From: QHXQ01 sp036389375
GTDB lineage: Bacteria; Acidobacteriota; Blastocatellia; Pyrinomonadales; Pyrinomonadaceae
Direction: 5' to 3'
Assembly (NCBI GenBank): GCA_036389375.1
Contig: DASVQA010000149.1
Location: forward strand, 1-14,423
DNA length: 14,423 bases
Both the position numbers and the translations under genes were made by a program. Shown piece by piece: positions 5,671 through 11,869 of the stretch (position 1 is the first letter of the stretch; each line of letters begins with the position of its first letter). The notes beneath the pieces were generated by a model that saw only the letters and a program-made list of their open reading frames with translations, was not told where the DNA came from and did not search any database.

Positions 5671-6684
5671 ATGTATCACCTGCTCGGTCTATGCCTTGCG
5701 CTCGCGGCGCTGTTGACAGCGAACGCGCTCGCCGCATTCGCCGTCGCCGGTGTGTGGCGCGGCTGGCTGCGCGGACGCACGCGTGCGTGGTCGGGCGCAG
5801 CGCGCGCGCAACTGCTCTTTACGCTGCGCGTCGCGCCGTGCGTCTGCGCGCTGCTGTTCGTCTGCACGCTCGTCGTGCCCTCTTACCTGCGTTTTGAACC
5901 GACGGGCACGGCCGAAGCGGTCAGCGTGAAACTCGCCCTGCTGGCGGCGCTCGCCATCCTCGGCCTCGCGCTCGCCGTCTGGCGCGGCTTCGTCGCCTGG
6001 CGCACGACGCGCCGGCTCGTCGCCGACTGGCTCCGGCACGCCGAGCCGGTCACGCTGCCCGGCCTCGACCTGCCCGCTTATCGCGTCGCGCATCGCTTTC
6101 CGGTCGTCGCGGTCGTCGGCGCAATCCGCCCGCGCCTCTTCATCGCGCAACAACTGTTCGACGCGCTCAGCGAACGCGAACTCCGCGCCGCGCTCGCGCA
6201 CGAATGCGGCCACCTCGCCGCGCGCGACAATCTGAAGCGCGCCATTCTGCGCGCCTGCCGCGATGTGCTGACGATTGTGCCTGCCGGGCGCACGCTCGAC
6301 CGCGCGTGGGGCGCATGCGTCGAAGCCGCCGCCGACGAGCACGCAGCACGCGGCGGCGATGCAGACACGGCGCTCGATCTGGCGGCGGCGCTCGTCAAGA
6401 TCGCGCGGCTCGTGCCGCAGGGCGCGCGGCCCGCGATGCCGGCCGGCGCATTTCTGATCGGTGCTTGGGAGGGCGAAAATCTTGCGTGGCGCGTGCGCCG
6501 TCTGACGCAGTTATCGGCCAGCAGCGCGGGCGCGCGCAGCGCGAACGCGAACGCTTTCGGCGTGTGGTTCTGGACAGCCTCGTGTGCTTTTCTGTTAACG
6601 GGCGCGAGTTTGGTCGCCGCCGATGCGCGCGTGCTCGCCGCCATCCACACGGCGCTGGAATACGCGGTCAAGGCTCTTAAGTAA
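5671..6684 (+). CDS. M56-family (BlaR1-like) membrane metalloprotease lacking a sensor domain
   Basis: The protein has 337 aa. Hydrophobic segments lie at about 4-28, 48-70, 88-108 and 290-320. The zinc protease motif HECGH is at 177-181, followed by LAARDNLKR, and a likely third ligand Glu is at 218 in EAAADEHAARGG. These fit the M56 peptidase domain, which faces the cytoplasm. In BlaR1/MecR1 an extracellular penicillin-binding sensor follows the last membrane helix; here the protein ends about 20 residues after its last hydrophobic segment, so no sensor is present. The likely role, by family, is regulated proteolysis of the BlaI-like repressor encoded 7 nt upstream. Signal input must come from the membrane part or a separate protein. 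The tight spacing indicates co-transcription. Confidence 0.87.
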   Translation: MYHLLGLCLALAALLTANALAAFAVAGVWRGWLRGRTRAWSGAARAQLLFTLRVAPCVCALLFVCTLVVPSYLRFEPTGTAEAVSVKLALLAALAILGLALAVWRGFVAWRTTRRLVADWLRHAEPVTLPGLDLPAYRVAHRFPVVAVVGAIRPRLFIAQQLFDALSERELRAALAHECGHLAARDNLKRAILRACRDVLTIVPAGRTLDRAWGACVEAAADEHAARGGDADTALDLAAALVKIARLVPQGARPAMPAGAFLIGAWEGENLAWRVRRLTQLSASSAGARSANANAFGVWFWTASCAFLLTGASLVAADARVLAAIHTALEYAVKALK

Positions 6685-6764
6685 GCACCAAAAACGAGTG
6701 CTGGTAGTACATGGCAGGCGGGCGTTAAGCTGCCGGTCAATGAGTTGAGTCCGCGTCGTTGCAC

Positions 6765-6815
6765 CGCCGCTGCGGCACAATCTCCTTTCAGCGGCGACTG
6801 CGCCGGAACCGGCGC
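6765..6815. repeat. Two hairpins in the convergent gap after the M56 gene
   Basis: CGCCGCTG (6765-6772) pairs perfectly with CAGCGGCG (6789-6796). Just after it, GCGCCG (6800-6805) pairs with CGGCGC (6810-6815) around a GAAC loop. They precede the larger hairpin at 6832-6865. Neither has a T-tract. They may help stop transcription or protect the 3' end of the protease mRNA. Confidence 0.35.
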
Positions 6816-6831
6816 GTAACTCTTCCGATTA

Positions 6832-6865
6832 AGGGCCGGCACGCACTCCGAGACGTGCCGGCCCT
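6832..6865. terminator. Strong hairpin terminator between convergent genes
   Basis: AGGGCCGGCACG (6832-6843) and CGTGCCGGCCCT (6854-6865) form a perfect 12-bp GC-rich stem with a 10-nt loop. It is followed on the plus strand by the AT-rich TAATAATTT-like stretch at 6865-6873. It lies between the stop of the M56 gene (6684) and the stop of the topoisomerase gene (6925), so it may act in both directions. Confidence 0.65.
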
Positions 6866-6924
6866 AATAATTTCGCCCGCACAGACGAGCCGCGCGGGCC
6901 ACACAGCTACGAATCAGTGCTCAA

Positions 6925-8013
6925 TCACGTCGCCCCGTTCTTCTGCGCGCGCAGCAGTTTCAACAGCGCCCGCTCCTCCGGCAGATACTCCGGTTGCTGG
7001 CGACCGATGCGGCGCTCGCGGCGCGTGCGAAACTCTTCGAGCGTCGTGCCGGCGCAGTAGCTCTCAAGCACGAGCGGGTGAATGTAGCTGCTGCGACAGA
7101 CGGTCGGCGTGTTGCCCAAATGTTCGGCCACGCGCTTGATGGCGCGCACGATGTTGCGCTTCGCCTGTTTCTCGTCCAGCGGTTTACCCAGTTCCGCCAG
7201 TTCGACCGCCGCCAGCAGCGTCCCGCCCCACGTGCGAAAATCTTTGGCCGAAAATTCCGGCGCGGTCGCCGCTTTGATGTAATCGTTCACGTCGCGCGGG
7301 CGGATGGCGACGGCACGCTTCTGTTCTTCGTCGTAATAATGAAACAACTTCGCGCCGCCTAATTTCTGTATGTCGCGCATGAGCGTGGCCAGTTCTTCAT
7401 CCACGAGGATGCGGCGGTGGCGTATGTGATGCTTGCCGACGAAGTTGAAGACGAGCCGACCGCCGCGCTTGATCGTGAGATGGCGGTTGCGCAGCGTCGT
7501 CACGCCGTAAGTGCGATAACGTTTGACGCTCAACTCCGAGCCGACGCGAAAATAGAGATCGTTAATCAGCCGGATAATGACGGCGAGCACGCGCGCCTTC
7601 GAGAGATCGGTGCGCGCAATGTCCTCGTTCGTGCGCCGGCGCAGCGCCCCAAGCTGCTCGCCGAAGCGCACGATCTTTTCGTACTTGAGGCGCTGGCGCT
7701 TCGCCGCAAACGAGGGATGATAGATGCGCTGCACGCGCCCGTGGGCGTCGAGGCCGATGGCTTGCAACCGGCAATGCGCGCCGGGGGCGATGCGTACCTC
7801 GCGCCATGCGGGCGGGATAACGAGCGACTTGATCCGGGCAATCGTCGCCTCGTCCGTGATGCGTCGCCCGCGCGCGTCCTCGTACCAGAAACCGCGTCTC
7901 GGCGTGCCACGCCGCTGCCACCACTTTGCGCGCCGCCCACGCACGACGGCCGCCGGCGGGGTCGCTATCGTCGCCGTCGTCGTTTGCTGCACCTCTCTCT
8001 CTGCGCTCGCCAT
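6925..8013 (-). CDS. DNA topoisomerase IB, poxvirus/bacterial type
   Basis: The protein has 362 aa from an ATG at 8013, with AGGTGA 4 nt upstream. The frame stays open to 8142, but the extra 43 residues do not look like the family. By family it relaxes supercoils by transient cleavage of one strand through a 3'-phosphotyrosine. Visible elements are an N-terminal domain (about 30-125: IPPAWREVRIAP, HCRLQAIGLDAHGRVQRIYHP) and a catalytic domain. Catalytic-region residues include Arg156 (FRVGSE), Lys194 (VGKHH), Arg260 (KDFRTWGGT) and Tyr310 (CRSSYIHP). LGNTPTVCR just before the Tyr is a hallmark. These enzymes occur patchily in bacteria alongside TopA and gyrase. The gene appears monocistronic, ending at the shared hairpin 6832-6865. 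Identity is secure. Confidence 0.93.
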   Translation of the reverse strand: MASAEREVQQTTTATIATPPAAVVRGRRAKWWQRRGTPRRGFWYEDARGRRITDEATIARIKSLVIPPAWREVRIAPGAHCRLQAIGLDAHGRVQRIYHPSFAAKRQRLKYEKIVRFGEQLGALRRRTNEDIARTDLSKARVLAVIIRLINDLYFRVGSELSVKRYRTYGVTTLRNRHLTIKRGGRLVFNFVGKHHIRHRRILVDEELATLMRDIQKLGGAKLFHYYDEEQKRAVAIRPRDVNDYIKAATAPEFSAKDFRTWGGTLLAAVELAELGKPLDEKQAKRNIVRAIKRVAEHLGNTPTVCRSSYIHPLVLESYCAGTTLEEFRTRRERRIGRQQPEYLPEERALLKLLRAQKNGAT

Positions 8014-8137
8014 CACGTCACCTGCCCTTTGTCCGACACAAACACGCTGGCGCGCATTGAAGCGCGCGCCGATTGCAAAAGTATGACGGGAGATTGTGGA
8101 GATTAAAAGAGGCAGGGAACGAGCCGCACTAGCATTA

Positions 8138-8196
8138 GGCACTGAGCAGGCGTCGTCTGGCGCGCGGCCTGCCCGTTTAAGTGTTTCTGCTGTGCC
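8138..8196 (-). terminator. Imperfect inverted repeat directly after the zinc-ribbon gene
   Basis: GGCACTGAGCAG (8138-8149) pairs with CTGCTGTGCC (8187-8196) if two bases bulge. A GCAGGC/GCCTGC pairing lies inside it. It abuts the stop codon of the minus-strand gene at 8197. There is no clear U-tract, so a terminator role is a weak suggestion. The rest of the gap 8014-8137 shows nothing I can name beyond the topoisomerase ribosome-binding site. Confidence 0.3.
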
Positions 8197-8934
8197 TTAC
8201 GTCGTGGCCGCCTGCGTCGCGCCTGTATCGGCGACGTAATAGAGGATGCGCGCACAGTTATCGCAGGTGATGATCTCTTCGCCGCGCCGGATCTCGGTCA
8301 TAACCTGCGGCCGCTGCCGCATGTGACAGGCGCTACAGGAATTGTTGCGCGCCTCGGCGACGGCAATGCCGTCGCGCACGCGCGCGCTGATGCGATTGTA
8401 GAGCGCGCCCATCTGTTTCGGCAGCGCCGCGAGCACGCGCTCACGCTCTGCGCGCTGCGCTTCGATCTGCTGCGCCTGCGCTTCAGCCTGTGCTTCGAGG
8501 GCGGCGAGTTGCGCGTCGCGCTCGCCGCGCAGGATTTCGATCTCAGGGGCGCGCTCTTTGATCTGCTGCTCCGTGCCGTCGAATGTTTCCATCTGTTCGA
8601 GGATTTTGGTTTCGAGTTCGGAGCCATGTTTGCGCGCCGCGTCGCCCTCGCGGATCGCGGCGGTGTACTCCTTCTCGTTCGTCGCGGCCATCAACGCGCG
8701 GTCGGCGTGCTCGGCCTTGGTGCGCGTCTCGGCCAGTTCGGTTTCGAGTCGGGTGCGCGTCTGGCGTGCTTCGTCGCGCCGATTTTCCAGCGTTAAAAAT
8801 TCGGCGGCGCGCTGCTCGAACTCTTTTTCGATCTCAGCGCGCCTCTGTGGGATGGCTTCCAATTCGGCTTTTAGCCTGCGGATGCTTGTGTCCAAATTCT
8901 GCAAATCAATTAACTGCGTCAACTCTGCTTTCAC
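8197..8934 (-). CDS. Coiled-coil protein with C-terminal C4 zinc ribbon
   Basis: The protein has 245 aa from a GTG at 8934. An earlier in-frame GTG exists at 8985, but GGAGGG at 8944-8949, 9 nt before the 8934 codon, decides the start. The KAELTQLIDLQNLD opening is typical for the family. Residues about 5-180 are a long Glu/Lys/Arg/Ala-rich coiled coil, probably an antiparallel hairpin. The tail carries Cys200-x2-Cys203 (CSACH) and Cys224-x2-Cys227 (CDNC), a four-cysteine zinc ribbon. This is the architecture of the bacterial C4-type zinc-ribbon family (zf-RING_7, related to H. pylori HP0958 and CT398). In Helicobacter and Chlamydia these relatives act as sigma-54/flagellar or secretion-linked adaptors; in most bacteria the role is unknown. 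It is probably cytoplasmic. Confidence 0.88.
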   Translation of the reverse strand: MKAELTQLIDLQNLDTSIRRLKAELEAIPQRRAEIEKEFEQRAAEFLTLENRRDEARQTRTRLETELAETRTKAEHADRALMAATNEKEYTAAIREGDAARKHGSELETKILEQMETFDGTEQQIKERAPEIEILRGERDAQLAALEAQAEAQAQQIEAQRAERERVLAALPKQMGALYNRISARVRDGIAVAEARNNSCSACHMRQRPQVMTEIRRGEEIITCDNCARILYYVADTGATQAATT

Positions 8935-8943
8935 GCGATGATG

Positions 8944-8949
8944 CCCTCC
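8944..8949 (-). promoter_or_regulatory. Shine-Dalgarno deciding a GTG start
   Basis: GGAGGG on the minus strand lies 9 nt upstream of the GTG at 8934. No ATG is near, and the upstream GTG at 8985 has no comparable site. Confidence 0.75.
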
Positions 8950-8998
8950 AACCCAACCGGCAGCATAAGGCCGCCGTCCAAACACGGATCATAACAGT

Positions 8999-9112
8999 GG
9001 CGCGTGATGAGTGACAAGCGGGCGGAAGGCAGGGACGAATAACAAGTGACAAGTGACGAATGCTGAACGACAAGTTAACGCCTTGTTTCTGCTCATTACT
9101 TGTCGCGCGTTA
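8999..9112. repeat. Direct and inverted short-word repeats around the 3' end of the oxidoreductase gene
   Basis: The region repeats the words GTGACAAG, ACAAGTGAC and their complement CTTGTC. The left part (about 9000-9075) and right part (about 9078-9112) form an imperfect palindrome, for example ACAAG (9069-9073) with CTTGT (9081-9085), flanked by AATG and CATT. The right part overlaps the last codons of the oxidoreductase gene, so the repeat may have contributed its C-terminus. It resembles the intergenic repeats at 2103-2176 and 10139-10269 in style. Confidence 0.4.
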
Positions 9113-10109
9113 CTAACAGAACGATCTTGCCGAAACTCTCGTTGCTTTCGAGGTGCGTGTGGGCGGCGCGCACCTCGTCGAGCGCGTAAGTGCGCTCGAC
9201 GACGGGGCGCAACGAACCGCGCGCGAGCAAGGGCAGGACGTGCGCGGCAAAGAGCCGTGTGGCGCGCGCTTTCTCTTCCGCGGAGCGGGCGCGCAAGACC
9301 GTGCCCGTGATGCGCAGCCGCTTGCGCATGACCAGCCCAAAGTCGAGCGGCGCTTGCGCTCCGCCCATCGTGCCGACGAGCAGGAGGCGACCGCGCGGCG
9401 CAAGCGCGGCGAGGTTCGCGTTCAAGTACGACGCGCCGACCAGATCGAGAATCAATTGCACGCCTGCGCCATCCGTCCACGCGCGCACCGCCTCCGCGAA
9501 GCTTTGCGCCTCGTCGCTGACCGTGACCGCTTCGTCGAGTCCGAAGGCGCGTGCGCGTGCAAGTTTCGTCGCCGTGCGCGCAGTGCCGCAGACGCGCGCG
9601 CCCGCCGCGTGGGCAAGCTGGACGGCGGCGAGACCGACGCCCGACCCGGCCGCATGCACAAGCACACGCTCGCCGATGGTTAAACGGCCTTGCGTGAACA
9701 GCGCATCGTGCGCCGTGATGAACGCTTCAGGCACGGCCGCCGCTTCCGCCCAATCGAGGTTGGCGGGAATCTCCGCGAGCGCGTTTTCCGGCACGACGAC
9801 GTACTCTCCTTGCGCGCCGCCGCCCGTGATGCCGAACACTCGTTGCCCGAGCTGCCACGCGCGCACGTCCGCGCCCAACTGCTCGACCTCGCCCGCGAAC
9901 TCCATGCCGGGAATATCTGCGGGCGCACCCGGCGGCGCGGGATAAAACCCACGCCGCTGCAACAGGTCGGCGCGATTAAGCGCCGCCGCGTGGACGCGCA
10001 CGCGCACGCGGTCGCCCGTCGCCACGGGTCGTGCCACCGCGCGCACCTCAAGCCCTTCGACCCCGCCGTGCTGCACGATCACAACCGCGCGCATCGTCTC
10101 CGTCTGCAT
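9096..10109 (-). CDS. NAD(P)H quinone oxidoreductase, PIG3 type (MDR superfamily)
   Basis: The protein has 337 aa. The start is the ATG at 10109, with GGAGG at 10120-10124, 10 nt upstream. A further ATG at 10094 lacks good spacing, and an earlier in-frame codon at 10163 would run through the inverted repeat at 10139-10166. The N-terminal GroES-like domain (about 6-120) has the PIG3-like stretch AAALNRADLLQRRGFYPAPP and PGMEFAGEV. The Rossmann domain carries the dinucleotide site HAAGSGVGLAAVQLAHAAGA (152-171). No structural or catalytic zinc cysteine pattern is seen, as expected for quinone oxidoreductases rather than alcohol dehydrogenases. It likely reduces quinones with NADPH in the cytoplasm; the true substrate is unknown. 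It is divergent from the lipid kinase gene. Confidence 0.9.
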   Translation of the reverse strand: MQTETMRAVVIVQHGGVEGLEVRAVARPVATGDRVRVRVHAAALNRADLLQRRGFYPAPPGAPADIPGMEFAGEVEQLGADVRAWQLGQRVFGITGGGAQGEYVVVPENALAEIPANLDWAEAAAVPEAFITAHDALFTQGRLTIGERVLVHAAGSGVGLAAVQLAHAAGARVCGTARTATKLARARAFGLDEAVTVSDEAQSFAEAVRAWTDGAGVQLILDLVGASYLNANLAALAPRGRLLLVGTMGGAQAPLDFGLVMRKRLRITGTVLRARSAEEKARATRLFAAHVLPLLARGSLRPVVERTYALDEVRAAHTHLESNESFGKIVLLVTRDK

Positions 10110-10138
10110 CTTTCGTCGTCCTCCGTTAGCCCAGAGCA

Positions 10139-10269
10139 AAACACAAAGACGGGCCGAACACAAAGCTACGCTGAAACGATGAACGATGAATTAAAACCCG
10201 TTCAGCATGACGAAGTGCGAGCGTAACGGCGTTCATCGTCTGCTTTGTGTTCGGCCGGTCTTTGTGTTT
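10139..10269. repeat. Long inverted repeat in the divergent promoter region
   Basis: Arms of 28 bp (10139-10166 and 10242-10269) match with one mismatch. Each arm contains the 9-mer AACACAAAG twice with a 17-bp period (10140-10148, 10157-10165), and its complement CTTTGTGTT lies at 10243-10251 and 10260-10268. Inside, a second match pairs about 10174-10185 with 10230-10241 (GATGAACG / CGTTCATC). The element fills most of the 177-bp gap between the divergent oxidoreductase and lipid-kinase genes. It could be a cruciform-forming or regulatory site, or a small mobile repeat. It is not placed as a terminator, since both genes read away from it. Confidence 0.65.
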
Positions 10270-10286
10270 AATTCCCTCCGGTTCGC

Positions 10287-11276
10287 ATGAACACTCAACC
10301 GGAACTGTTCGTCATCGTCAACTACAACGCGGCGCGAGCGCGTGCGGCTTGGGCGCTGGCGCAGCCAGCCCTCGCGGCGGCGGGCGTGCGCTTTGAGATG
10401 CACGAAGCAACACGCGTCGGCGACGCACAGGCGCAGGCGCGGCGGGCGCTGCACGAAGGCTATCGCACCATCGCCGTCGTCGGCGGCGACGGCACGCTCG
10501 GCGAAGTGGCGGCCGGTTTCTGCACGAACGCACAGGCACTTGGCGCGCCGCCTGTCGCCATCAATTCACACGCTGCGCTCGGCGTGCTGCCCGGCGGTAC
10601 GGGCAACGATTTCGCGCGCAGCCTCGAAGGTCGCCGCGCCACGCTTGCACACTGGCTCGCACGACTCATCGCACATTGCACGCGCCGCGCTGACGACGAG
10701 CGAACGACACGCACGATTGATCTGCTGCACGGCATGGCGACGACGGATGAAGGCGCGCGCGCCTTTATCTGTCTCAACGCGGCGACGCTCGGCATCGGTG
10801 CGGACGTGGCGGGGCGCGTCGCACGGCAGGGGCGTTACGTGCGGCGGCTGTCGGGCGAGGCGCGGTTCGCGCTGGCGGCTTTGGCGGCGCTCACGCGCTG
10901 GCGTTTGCGACCGTTGCGGATTCAGATTGACGAGGCTGACCCGCAGGCTTGTCTGACGAATCTGGTGGCAGTGGCGAACAGTCCGTTTGCCGGTGGCGGG
11001 ATGATGTTCGCGCCCGCCGCGCGCGTGGATGACGGCCGGCTCGACGTGGTCACTGCGTGCGGCATCGAACGCGCTGCGGTCGTGCGCGAGATGACACGCA
11101 TACACAGCGGCGGGCATCTCGCCAATCCGCGCGTGCGCGTCCAGACGGCGACGCGCGTGCGGATCGAGAATTTAGCGCCGGCCGACGCGCTGCCGATAGA
11201 AGCCGACGGCGACGTGCGCGGCCGCACGCCCGCCGAATTTCGCGTCCTGCCCGGCGCGCTTCGGATCGTGTGCTGA
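10287..11276 (+). CDS. Diacylglycerol/lipid kinase-family protein (YegS/DagK-like)
   Basis: The protein has 329 aa, normal for the family. Signatures are a degenerate N-terminal NPxSG-like motif (VNYNAARARA, 11-20), the nucleotide-binding VVGGDGTLGEV (64-74), LPGGTGNDFAR (101-111), FICLNAATLGIGADVAGRV and the C-terminal MMFAPAARVDDGRLDVV and PIEADGD segments. Family members phosphorylate diacylglycerol, phosphatidylglycerol or related lipids with ATP at the inner face of the membrane. The substrate cannot be read from sequence. No Shine-Dalgarno is evident before the ATG at 10287; the next Met lies far inside, so this start is kept. The long inverted repeat 10139-10269 lies immediately upstream and may affect expression. 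Confidence 0.9.
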   Translation: MNTQPELFVIVNYNAARARAAWALAQPALAAAGVRFEMHEATRVGDAQAQARRALHEGYRTIAVVGGDGTLGEVAAGFCTNAQALGAPPVAINSHAALGVLPGGTGNDFARSLEGRRATLAHWLARLIAHCTRRADDERTTRTIDLLHGMATTDEGARAFICLNAATLGIGADVAGRVARQGRYVRRLSGEARFALAALAALTRWRLRPLRIQIDEADPQACLTNLVAVANSPFAGGGMMFAPAARVDDGRLDVVTACGIERAAVVREMTRIHSGGHLANPRVRVQTATRVRIENLAPADALPIEADGDVRGRTPAEFRVLPGALRIVC

Positions 11277-11393
11277 AAACTCGTTGCAGGTTGGGCAACA
11301 GTTGGGCGTGACGTTAAGAGTGGCGGAATTGAATGGCAACTGCGTCGGCAGCTTCGCCGCGCGCAACTTCGCACCGGGCGTGCGTGGGCTGGA

Positions 11394-11855
11394 TTAAGTT
11401 TGCGCGCTCTCGCGGCGTTCGATGTCGAGCACTTTGTCGAGCCTGCGTCGATGGCGTTCCTCGCCGGTGAAGCGTGCGGCGACGAACGCGCGGACGAGTT
11501 CCATCGCCACCTCGCTGCCGACGACGCGCGCGCCGAGACAGAGCACGTTACAGTCGTCGTGCTCGCGCGACTGATGCGCCGAATAGGTGTCGGCGCAGAG
11601 GGCCGCGCGCACGCCCCTGATCTTATTCGCCGCCACGTTTGCGCCGACGCCGCTCCCGCAGACCACGATGCCGATCTCCGCGCGACCGTCGCGCACGGCC
11701 GTCCCGACCTGCCACGCATAATCAGGATAGTCGTCGGGTTGCGCGCCGTCGTGCGTGCCAAAATCTTCAAGCTCATGACCGGCGGCGCGCAGTTCTGCGA
11801 TGATGCGTTCATTCAGCGGATAGCCGCCGTGATCTGCGCCAATGGCGATTCGCAT
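11394..11855 (-). CDS. rpiB: Ribose-5-phosphate isomerase B
   Basis: The protein has 153 aa, standard RpiB length. It converts ribose 5-phosphate to ribulose 5-phosphate in the cytoplasm, in the non-oxidative pentose phosphate pathway. The family residues are present: Asp8-His9 in GADHGGY, the catalytic Cys66 in VVCGSGVGANVAANKIRGVR, and His99 in SAHQSREHDDCNVL. The gene begins 14 nt after the transketolase stop with an AGG-containing ribosome site 9 nt before the ATG, so it is the second gene of a tkt-rpiB operon. Some RpiB relatives are sugar-specific (LacAB, allose isomerase), but the partner transketolase argues for ribose 5-phosphate. No obvious terminator is seen in the 117-bp convergent gap 11277-11393. 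Confidence 0.95.
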   Translation of the reverse strand: MRIAIGADHGGYPLNERIIAELRAAGHELEDFGTHDGAQPDDYPDYAWQVGTAVRDGRAEIGIVVCGSGVGANVAANKIRGVRAALCADTYSAHQSREHDDCNVLCLGARVVGSEVAMELVRAFVAARFTGEERHRRRLDKVLDIERRESAQT

Positions 11856-11869
11856 AAAAGTTTACCTGC

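Noticed and set aside
8014..8142. 43-residue N-terminal extension of topoisomerase IB
   Set aside because: An AGGTGA ribosome site fits the ATG at 8013, and the extension does not resemble the family's N-terminus.
10110..10163. 18-residue N-terminal extension of the quinone oxidoreductase
   Set aside because: It would be encoded by the inverted repeat, and GGAGG fits the ATG at 10109.
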